Assembly: GCA_021030915.1 (NCBI GenBank)
Contig: JAGEMR010000056.1
Span: 118,414-182,413 of the forward strand
Length of the DNA stretch: 64,000 nt
Source of the DNA: Astrothelium macrocarpum
Taxonomy: Eukaryota > Ascomycota > Dothideomycetes > Trypetheliales > Trypetheliaceae
Reading direction: 5' to 3'
Below, in pieces: positions 56,234 to 64,000 of the stretch (positions are counted from its first letter, which is position 1; every line of letters begins with the position of its first letter). The notes beneath the pieces were generated by a model. The model saw only the letters and a list, made by a program, of their open reading frames with translations. It did not search any database and had not been told where the DNA came from. Made by a program: the position numbers and the translations under genes.

Positions 56234-58569
56234 TCACATCACTGTGCACAATCTCTCTCGGTATTGGTCCAAATAACCATCTTCTTCATCTGCACCGGAA
56301 GCCTGTCCTGCTTTTCGTTTCACGCCTTTGATTAAGACGTGTTGGTCACCAGCGGCGTGCCACCATCTGAACTTCTGTACTGACCCTCCTTCTGACTCAT
56401 CCACACTGATGGTCCATTTGCCTCCACTGACTTCAATACTAACGCTGCCCTGTGGGAAGTGGAACTCTGGTAGAAAAACTTCTGTTGGGAGGTTCTCCGC
56501 CGTCGCACTCGGCGCTATAAGCTTGAGCGAGAATGTGCAATTCTTGAGATCGAAACCGTGCTGTTGGATATCTCCATGCGTAACGATGGGCGTTGGACGC
56601 ACATACGCCTCCGCAGCTCGAAACCCAGGTTCGTCGGCATCGTCAGCAGATGACTTGGGTGACTGCGCCCGCATATTCTCACTTGTCAACGTGCGCTTGA
56701 GATCCGATGGCGCTATGCTGCTCGCATCTGTCGTCTGGCTCCGAGAATATGAAGGTGACGTAGGACTCAGAGATGTTTTGGAGACATTCGCCAAAGGTGC
56801 TCCCAATGGTAACACACGATCATTGAGGGAGTATATGGAGAGGTCTTCGCCATTCCATTGGTCACCCCAATAATGATCATTTGAAGCGACATAAACCCAC
56901 AACGTGAATCCTGCAGCTCCACTTCCTTCCAGTGCAAAATGATTGGCGTCCATAGCTGATATCTGACTCGAGTAATCACCAGTCTTGTAGGCATGTTGGT
57001 CATCCATGTCATACGGTATTCCAATTTCTGAAAACAAACAAGGATGAACACCCATGTATTCTTCCCCTTCTTGCCGTATGGCGGAAAGCTGATCTCTGAA
57101 GCAGTTCCGAATCGCCGTTTCGCCTATCTTGATGGCAAATGCTGGAGTCCAGTATTTTCCCCGGAGGACACCAAACACATCAACATTCCATACGCGATTC
57201 CTGTTACTGTCAGCTCTTGCCATGCAAGTTCGAGAAATATGTCAGGAGCATACCATTTCTTAGTTAAGAGGGTGATTCCATCGTAATAATGTGGTGTAAA
57301 TACCATGTTAGGATCGTTGTCTTTGGTGCCCTTGATAGATGGAGGAATTTCAAGAACTGGCGGCTGACACATCATGATCGTGCTTGGAAAGATGTCTCTG
57401 ATTGCATTCCTATACTTGCAGTAATATTCCATGAAGAAATGATTCGTAAAATACTCATAGTTCATCTCTTGGCCGGTTTGGGGATCTTTGTGGAAATAGT
57501 TTTTCCGCAATAGCTCGTCAGTTGAAGGGTCCCAAAGTCCATGCTGAGCCCATATACACTCTCCCAACTTCCATGCGGGATCGCGTTTCCAACCGTAGAA
57601 ACTATCGTCATAGTCCGAGGATAACCAAGCGGTCTCGCCTTTTGGGTCAACCAAAGTTGTTCCTGATTTGTAAGGGCCAAGGCCACCAAATTCGTAAGTG
57701 TCGACTTCGCAAGCTCGACCTGAACCGGTCAAAATGGCTTGCCAGGCAGTTGGAGATGGACCTTTTTGAAGCTTCTGCTCTGGCGGAATTGTTGAGATAT
57801 CGGGCGAGGTAATTAAACCCCGATGGGGTTCATTCATACTCTCCCACCCAATTACAACTTCATTTTCCAAGTCCCCTGCTTCGCGTATTCGTAGAGCAAG
57901 ATGTTTACATGCCGCCACGAGGTGGTCTTGAAGATAGTCTTGGATATTCTTGCCATCTATGATTGCTTTTGGTGCAAAACGTTTGCCTCCAAAAAACAGC
58001 GTGAAGATTGTCTGACAAGCCATACGGGTATAATTAGTAGCCCAAATCATCTTTGGATATTCTTCTGGTTTTGGCCAAGTATTTTGTACAACTGCAGCCT
58101 GGGTGACGGCAAACTTCTTTGGGTCCAAGCCACAAGCATACAATGTCCACATCGGTGCTCCAGAGCCACCAGAGAAGCGTGACCAGACGTCCTGGTGAGG
58201 GTCCATGAATACATAAAAGCCATATTGTTTTGCAACCCTTAAAACATTGATAGTATGATCAATCCACTGCTCATCGTATTTCCCTGGCCCAGCTGCTTCA
58301 ATGGCTTCCCAAGTGAAGACATATCTGATTGTATTATAACCCCAATTCTTCAACCTGGCAAAGTGTGCTGGTGCGTCGCTTGCGGTAAACGGTCGCTTAT
58401 GGAAAGAAACGTGATCACCGTCGAAAAAGTCCTCAGAGGTGTGCGACGTTTGGGACGGCTCAGAAGGACATTTTGCATCGCCAGCAACGTTGATACCGTG
58501 GAGAGTTACTTCCCTGTTATGCGGATCCCTAAATGTCCGACCATCGATCCGCAACCGAAGAGCTGACAT
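56234..58569 (-). CDS. egh1: GH5 steryl-beta-glucosidase / glucosylceramidase (Egh1/EGCrP2-like)
   Basis: 760 residues from exons 57254-58569 and 56234-57200 (53 bp intron, phase 2). Length equals yeast Egh1 (764). Catalytic Glu residues: acid/base in GWESMNEPH and nucleophile in FSEIGIPYDM. Also seen: LHGINVAGDAKCPS, NTIRYVFTWEAIE, YVFMDPHQDVWSRFSGGSGAP, FTPHYYDGITLLTKKW/NRVWNVDVFGVLRG (spanning the splice), and a C-terminal beta domain with FHFPQGSVSIEVSGGKW. Family role: hydrolysis of ergosteryl glucoside, keeping sterol glucoside low. A Ser-rich loop at about residues 590-650 is an insertion. Confidence 0.93.
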
Positions 58570-59048
58570 TAGGTTAAATCGTCGATTTAGTGAAGAGGCA
58601 GCCTGGGTCGGATTTCAAGTGGTCAGGAGCCCGCTCCTCCGGAGAAAGTGGTAAATAGGACCTTGCGAAGAAAAGATGAGAGATGAATGTACCCACAGCG
58701 CGGGTAAGAGCTTGGTCTTCTTTGAGAAACTTCAAGTCATGACGAGAAAAACAAAGACTGAGAGTGCATCTCGGTCAACCCACGCACAGAGGTTTTGACG
58801 GGCGAGACATTGAAACAATCAGTGGCACAAGACCCTGCCCAGTACTCCGTACCTTATGCAGCACCTTGGGTTTAGAGAGCATCTTATGACGCAGGCGTCG
58901 GCTGCATCTTCCGAGAGCACCCCTGCGGCCTATAGCGGAACTCGCTGAACTGGCCACCTCTTGCTTTCAGTTTACTTTTTACCCGTGCAATTCCTCCCAC
59001 CTCCATTCATTCATCCGGTTCCTTATTTCATACCAAATCGAGAAGAAC
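58570..59048. promoter_or_regulatory. Divergent promoter, GH5 / DnaJ-TPR
   Basis: 479 bp between divergent starts. A pyrimidine-rich stretch (58965-59035) directly precedes the DnaJ gene ATG, common in fungal promoters. No ER-stress element could be named with confidence. Confidence 0.4.
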
Positions 59049-60650
59049 ATGATACTGAGATATAGTCAACTCGCTCTTGGAGCGCTTGCACTCTCAATTA
59101 CTGCCTCACCAACCGTTGCGTTATCTTCTTCAGACATTCCGTCAGACCTTCCCATATCGCAACTCATATCCCGAGCTAAGGCCAGCCTCGCGAGTAGCCC
59201 ACAGGATGCCTTGATCTACTTTGATGCTGCTATATCACGGGATCCTCAAAATTACCTTACATTCTTCCAGCGCGGCGCTGCTTACTTGTCTCTGGGGAAG
59301 ACCGCTCAAGCTAGCCAGGACTTTGACAAAGTACTTACCATCAAACCAGGCTTCGAAGGCGCATTGACTCAGCGGGCAAAAATAAGAAGTAGGCAAGGGG
59401 ATTGGGTTGGTGCAAAAGAAGATTACAAGACTGCAGGCAAAACAGGCAGTGAAGAGTATGCCGAGTTAGAACAGGCAGAAGGCGCTGCTCAATTAGCCAT
59501 TGACGCAGAGAAGAAGGGGGAGTGGGAGGAATGTGTGAGACAGGCTGGCGTAGCTATCGCCGTGGCTGGCCTCACACTCGACATTCGCAAAGTTCGGGCA
59601 CACTGTCGCTTCGAGAGGGGAGAGGTTATGGAAGGAGTGAGCGATCTCGGCCATGTTGTGCAAATGTCGTCAGATCCCACAGATGCACATCTTCAAATAT
59701 CCGCCATGACCTTTTATTCATTGGGCGAGACTCAAAAAGGCATTACTGCCATTGCAAAGTGCCTTCACAACGATCCCGATTCCAAATCGTGTATCAAGCT
59801 TAGGAGACGAGAAAAGAATCTTGAAAAGCAACTCCAGAACATGCGACAGTTATTTGAAAAGCGTCAATTCAATAGCGGAGTAAAATTATTAGTCCCAACT
59901 GGTGAAGACCCTGGGCTTCTTCGGGAAATTCAAGACGACATCAAGGAATACCAAGAGCAAGGCATCATCCACCGAAATGCTCCCAATGGTCTCTATATAG
60001 AACTCGTCGAGAAAGTTTGTGAAGCTTTTGTGGAGATGAACAACCATAAGAAAGCTCAACCTTACTGCCAAGAAGCGCTATCACTCAATGAGAATTCTCT
60101 CCACGCCCTTTTATTCAAAGCCAAGAGTCAAATCGACAATGAGGACTTTGAGGACGCCATTCGGACCTTGGAAAGCGCAGAGCAGCACCACAGCCAATCT
60201 CAAAAACTGCAAAGCATGAAGCAGGACGCGCAGGTGCGCCTGAAGCAGTCCAAGCAAAAGGACTACTACAAAGTCCTCGGCGTAGACCGCGATGCAGACG
60301 AGCGTGACATCAAGCGTGCATACCGCAAGCTCACGAAACAATTTCACCCGGACAAAGCTGCGGCCCAGGGCGTAACCAAGGAAGACGCAGAGAAGAAGAT
60401 GGCATCCATCAATGAAGCTTATGAGGTCTTGTCTGATCCAGAGCTCAAGGCGCGCTTCGACCGAGGTGATGACCCAAATAGCCAGGAGCAGCAAGGCCAT
60501 CCATTCCACGGCTCGCCATTTGGTGGGGGCCAGCAATTCTTCTTCCAGCAGGGCGGAGGAGGACAGCAGTTCAAGTTCTCGAGTGGTGGGGGACGAGGAG
60601 GTGGTTTCCAGTTTCCTGGAGGCTTTCCGGGTGGATTTCCATTCCAATAG
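59049..60650 (+). CDS. ER DnaJ/TPR co-chaperone (P58IPK/DNAJC3-like)
   Basis: 533 residues, no intron. Residues 1-24 form a signal peptide (LALGALALSITASPTVALS). TPR units fill residues 35-390 (ALIYFDAAISRDPQNYLTFFQRGAAYLSLGKTAQASQDFDKVL is the first pair). The J domain is at about 405-470: YYKVLGVDRDADERDIKRAYRKL with FHPDK and INEAYEVLSDPELKARFD. A Gly/Phe-rich tail (GGGQQFFFQQGGG) ends the protein. P58-type proteins bind unfolded clients in the ER and stimulate BiP. No HDEL-like retrieval signal is present at the C-terminus (GGFPFQ). Confidence 0.93.
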   Translation: MILRYSQLALGALALSITASPTVALSSSDIPSDLPISQLISRAKASLASSPQDALIYFDAAISRDPQNYLTFFQRGAAYLSLGKTAQASQDFDKVLTIKPGFEGALTQRAKIRSRQGDWVGAKEDYKTAGKTGSEEYAELEQAEGAAQLAIDAEKKGEWEECVRQAGVAIAVAGLTLDIRKVRAHCRFERGEVMEGVSDLGHVVQMSSDPTDAHLQISAMTFYSLGETQKGITAIAKCLHNDPDSKSCIKLRRREKNLEKQLQNMRQLFEKRQFNSGVKLLVPTGEDPGLLREIQDDIKEYQEQGIIHRNAPNGLYIELVEKVCEAFVEMNNHKKAQPYCQEALSLNENSLHALLFKAKSQIDNEDFEDAIRTLESAEQHHSQSQKLQSMKQDAQVRLKQSKQKDYYKVLGVDRDADERDIKRAYRKLTKQFHPDKAAAQGVTKEDAEKKMASINEAYEVLSDPELKARFDRGDDPNSQEQQGHPFHGSPFGGGQQFFFQQGGGGQQFKFSSGGGRGGGFQFPGGFPGGFPFQ

Positions 60651-61904
60651 CTTTTTTTTTCCTGTTTTTTTTTTTCCCTTTTTTGTCTTTGTTTTGGAAA
60701 TATCAGTTCTTAGCCGTGCATGCAGGAGTTCCAAAGAGCAGGACTTGGTAGTATTGCGTTTTCTAGCTGCGCTGGGTTGGCGTTACTGCCAGGGAAAGGA
60801 GCGTGGAGTTTGTGATAGATCGTGCATGAGGTGGTCTAGAGGGCCGACGAACCTTGATAGATACCCGATGGTCGTCGCGTGGCATTAATCCCAATCCCTA
60901 GTTTAACTACCGACCCATCCCGTGTTCTATAGCACAATATAGGCAATCGTTGGTGTCTGTAAGCTTCTAGTCTTTTCCATGGTTAAGATAGCGCTTGCTT
61001 TAGAACCAGCGAGACTCAGCAAATAGTCTCCTTACCAATCAGGACCACGATTGCAATGGTGACAGCATACAACCCGTGATCACACTCGTCATGGCTTGGG
61101 GCTTATCTAGGGGCTTTCTAGCAATTCCGACTTCTACTAGATCGAGATTTGGATCTCGGTCCATCTTGCCGAATGCTCTAAACCTCGGGATATCTCTATT
61201 CAGTAAGATGCCACATTCGTAAGAACCCTTGGCTTTGAGGAGAAATTCGCTTTCCGTTCTCATCTCGCTTGACCTTGTGTTGCTAAAACTTTAGCTTTTC
61301 CAGCGATGGTTCCAGTGTCCAGGTTCCCAAAGACATGGATGGAAGCACTTCGGACGGGAGTCCGCACTTGCAACCTCCAACTTCTCCAGCTACTCCACTT
61401 TCTTCTCCACAAAGGCGGGATCGGCTCCTACCGAGATCCATGGCATTTTCTAATCTGCCTGATTTTTTCCCACAACGTGCAGCTCCAATATTTCCAAGAA
61501 CTCCAAGATAACAAGCTTTACGCTTGTCTGAAAACTAGCCTCCAAGCACTCAATCAGTGACGTAGGTATCAAGCCATGGCATATGTACAATCCCTGATCG
61601 TTCTACATCTACACACGGGAAGACTCCGTCAGTCAGAGTCCGCCACGGTCGGCCACCGAAGGGAAGATACAAGCCTTGATGTCAGCACGGGCATGATCAC
61701 CGAATTTGTAGATTTAACGATAAGTGCTGACAAGCTAATTTCCGTTTAATCCTTGACGTGATTTTTGCTGTAATTTTGCCTTGCATAAGTTTCATACGTA
61801 AATGATTGTTCCTCCCCATTACAGGCTTTATTTGAAGTGCGATCGAGCTTTTTGCAAAACCACCATAATCCCGGACTATAGTCTCGTCTCATACGCATGT
61901 TGAG
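60651..61904. other. Intergenic with T-tracts, bli-3 promoter
   Basis: 1.25 kb. Runs of T at 60652-60661, 60665-60676 and 60679-60686 just after the DnaJ stop may mark the 3' end processing zone. An 84-codon ATG frame at 61306-61560 (+) shows no motif. The bli-3 promoter is in the distal part. Confidence 0.45.
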
Positions 61905-62534
61905 ATGCCTGAGCCTCTCACGAGAGACGACGTCATTTCACACGCAGACGTATCCTTTGTCAGACACTACCTGGATACCCAAACTCCCAGGCAGCAACAA
62001 TGGGCCGAATTTTACAAAGCCGTTGATACCATGAAGATCGGCCTCCTGGGTACCTACCGACCCGGCGTTGGCCCTGTAGCGCGCTCCATGGTGGTCGTGA
62101 AACGCAATGGACCCGACTTCATCTTTGTCTCCAACATCCACTCCCAAAAGTTCAAGGATCTCGAAGCGTCCAAGGAATGCTCAATTACCTTCCAAGATTC
62201 CAGTTCGCAAGACTGGATCAGCGTCAGCGGGATCGCGTCGATAAGAGATAATACTGATCCCAGAGTCAAGGACTTTTATAGTCCAGGGATGAAGGCGTGG
62301 TTTGCAGATCTGGGGGACGGAGTGCACACTGGCTTGGCAGAAGACCCCAGAAGAGGACTAATCGAAGTCAGGGCGAAATACATTACCTACTGGAAAACGA
62401 CGGTGGGGAGCTTGGGATTCATGAAGGAAATTGCGCAAGCTGCAACGACTGGGAAGGTGGCCTCGACGGGAATATGCCGAGAGTTTTTGCAAGAAGAGAT
62501 TGAGCAGGAGAGAGCCAACAGCTGCTACTCATGA
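61905..62534 (+). CDS. bli-3: BLI-3-like FMN-binding split-barrel protein
   Basis: 209 residues, no intron. PNPOx-like split barrel (general-stress-protein 26 type). Seen: QQWAEFYKAVDTMKIGLLGTYRPGVGPVARSM, DFIFVSNIHSQKFKDLEASKECSITFQD, WISVSGIASI, and WFADLGDGVHTGLAEDPRRGLIEVRAKYITYW. These match Neurospora BLI-3, a blue-light-induced protein of unknown reaction. The second in-frame features (W, H, GD) are family-typical. Binding of FMN is by family, not shown here. The 3' end of the coding strand is again G-rich. Confidence 0.9.
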   Translation: MPEPLTRDDVISHADVSFVRHYLDTQTPRQQQWAEFYKAVDTMKIGLLGTYRPGVGPVARSMVVVKRNGPDFIFVSNIHSQKFKDLEASKECSITFQDSSSQDWISVSGIASIRDNTDPRVKDFYSPGMKAWFADLGDGVHTGLAEDPRRGLIEVRAKYITYWKTTVGSLGFMKEIAQAATTGKVASTGICREFLQEEIEQERANSCYS

Positions 62535-63081
62535 GGCTTGACGATCATTTCTTCGCAAGATACCCCAAGAAGAGTTATTCAACCCCAGGAACGAAAGTCA
62601 TGGTTAGCGATGATGGTGTTCAGGATTCAACCGCAACATTTTTGGAAAATATACCTATAGCAGGAGAAAGCTTTGAATTCAATTATATCTTACACTAGCG
62701 CTGCGTGCGGCATTTTGCCTACTAACTTGCAATATTTAGACAAAGTTGATAAAAAGAAATCACCTTGTTATCACTTTCGTAGACCTTTGGTAAATGGAAT
62801 GGAGCCGAATGGTTATAGGCTTTTGTCTTTTATGCGAAACTCAATTAAAATTTCATGGCAGCTCAGTAAACAATCTCAGCCCCATTTGATCGCCAATTGG
62901 ATTTCCTTTTGGTGGTGCAATGTCAACATGTAGCTCAGCTTTCGCAGCGAGATGGAGCTACCCCGCACTCTTCGGCTGAGAAATTCCGTTCCGAAATTGA
63001 CACGGGCCACCACCACCAAATCAAGCACCTTCTGAAGCCCGAACTCGCTTTCATCTCGTTCAAATTTGGTGTATTTGCTAG
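62535..63081. other. Intergenic / transposon 3' flank
   Basis: 547 bp. The end of the transposon must lie somewhere here, but its other terminus is outside the window so the inverted repeat cannot be defined. Confidence 0.4.
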
Positions 63082-64000
63082 CTAATATTTGCTCATTTGG
63101 CCATTAGCCCTACGAATCTCGTGAAAACGAGCACAGTAATGTTTGTACATATGCTGAATCTGCTTCTGATCTATTTGCTCCTCCCAGATTTGTTCAAAAC
63201 GAGCACTTGCTGCTTCCTGTGTAGCGCTGTACTGCTCATGGAATCGTTTCTTCACTGGATGTGCTAATGATTCAATTACTGATAAATCAGGTGATCCACC
63301 AGGCAGCGTTAGTAGCTCAATTTGATGCTCTTCAGCATATTTTGCTGTTCCTTTGCTGATATGAGCTGAATCAGCATCTTGACATAAAATTCCATTTCCC
63401 AAATGCTCTTTCAATTGTGGAAGTATGACTTTGGTATACACCTCAGTAGTCATTTTACCAACATTATTGCGGACTTGGTATGGAATAAAAAGTCTCCAAT
63501 TGTAGCCAATTGCCATAAAAATATTGAATAATGCCAGTTGTCGATCATATTGTTTTTCATTCTTTTTGGTAATTGGCTTGCGGTGTACATTCGAAGGCTT
63601 GTAACGAGCAGCTTTACCTCGTCGACGTTTGATGTATTTTGTACGCCAAGGTCCAATTCCAAAGTGGAATTCATCACAAAAAACAATACACCGCCAATTC
63701 AATGAATGAGGTCGTATTTCGATTTGTATAGCAATCCATCCAAGCCGCTCATTTGCTTGAGCCTCTGTAAGTAGCTTCTCTTCTTCACATTTGTATGTCC
63801 CAATCATTTCATCTTGTTTGCATGCTTGTTGAATACTTTGAGCGCTGATAAGACATTTGCTTTCAGGCCTGAAATGATGTGTATTTGGCAGTATAACTCC
63901 AGCTTCAATAGCAATCGTCTGCCAGGGTCGTCCTTTAGCTTCAATGGATATCTTTGGATCGTCAAGATAACGATCAATAGCAGCAGTATCGTCACGGCGA
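63082..64000 (-). CDS. Tc1/mariner-type transposase, N-terminus beyond window
   Basis: The frame is open from the right edge to the stop at 63082, over 300 codons, and the Met at 63807 is internal. DDE catalytic blocks: CIVFCDEFHFGIGP (first Asp), GILCQDADSAHIS (second Asp), and LTLPGGSPDLSVIESLAHPVKKR (third acid, Glu of VIES). The usual SPDLNPIE appears as SPDLSVIE. There are no stops or frame breaks, and base composition is normal, in contrast to the AT-ruined element at 25.6-27.6 kb. The DNA-binding N-terminus is not visible. A basic stretch (IKRRRGKAARYKPSNVHRK) lies between the first two blocks. Confidence 0.88.
   Translation of the reverse strand, partial: RRDDTAAIDRYLDDPKISIEAKGRPWQTIAIEAGVILPNTHHFRPESKCLISAQSIQQACKQDEMIGTYKCEEEKLLTEAQANERLGWIAIQIEIRPHSLNWRCIVFCDEFHFGIGPWRTKYIKRRRGKAARYKPSNVHRKPITKKNEKQYDRQLALFNIFMAIGYNWRLFIPYQVRNNVGKMTTEVYTKVILPQLKEHLGNGILCQDADSAHISKGTAKYAEEHQIELLTLPGGSPDLSVIESLAHPVKKRFHEQYSATQEAASARFEQIWEEQIDQKQIQHMYKHYCARFHEIRRANGQMSKY

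Noticed and set aside
1..64000. tRNA, rRNA genes and CRISPR arrays
   Set aside because: No cloverleaf, rRNA core or spaced repeat array was seen by eye. A tRNA scan would be decisive.

Overview
The window is nuclear DNA of a filamentous ascomycete (Pezizomycotina). The evidence is short introns of about 46-80 bp with GT...CTRAY...YAG signals, a HET-domain gene, laccase-type and P450 genes, a bli-3 homologue, a Golgi GH47 mannosidase with fungal insertions, and a pogo/Fot1-like transposon with an AT-degraded interior. The class cannot be fixed from sequence alone; Leotiomycetes or Dothideomycetes are guesses. Exon joins below were worked out by hand. For each complete multi-exon gene the summed exon lengths close in frame on a stop codon.

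Layout. (1) 1-5043: left edge with a truncated amidase, then the TFIIH subunit gene tfb3 divergent from a URI/Bud27-like prefoldin gene. (2) 5.8-17.6 kb: accessory metabolic block with three related P450s, a membrane-tailed sulfotransferase-like P-loop protein and a laccase-like multicopper oxidase. No backbone synthase lies inside the window. (3) 17.6-27.6 kb: gene-poor, with a 788-residue HET protein, a small two-exon gene for a basic cysteine-containing protein, and a 1,948 bp transposon with perfect 102 bp terminal inverted repeats and a very AT-rich interior. (4) 28-62.5 kb: dense housekeeping DNA: an apparent FKBP-STIMATE fusion, ureidoglycolate lyase, COG5, OXR1/TLDc, a DUF4238 protein, Trm10, two complex I subunits (NDUFA13 and NDUFA11 types), a Ubp2-type deubiquitinase, GH47 mannosidase, Ldb17/Dip1, an Msn5-type exportin, a GH5 steryl-glucosidase, a DnaJ/TPR co-chaperone and bli-3. 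(5) 63.1-64 kb: an open Tc1/mariner-type transposase frame running off the right edge.

The housekeeping genes cover transcription and assembly (TFIIH, URI), secretory traffic and glycan or protein quality control (COG5, GH47, DnaJ/TPR, FKBP), mitochondrial complex I, actin nucleation (Ldb17) and transport (Msn5). Points that differ from a plain ORF reading: the FKBP-STIMATE join, two candidate GC-AG introns sharing one donor sequence, an 18 nt microexon, a hidden last exon that restores the calcium-binding end of GH47, and a recurring switch from C-rich to G-rich coding strand toward gene 3' ends.
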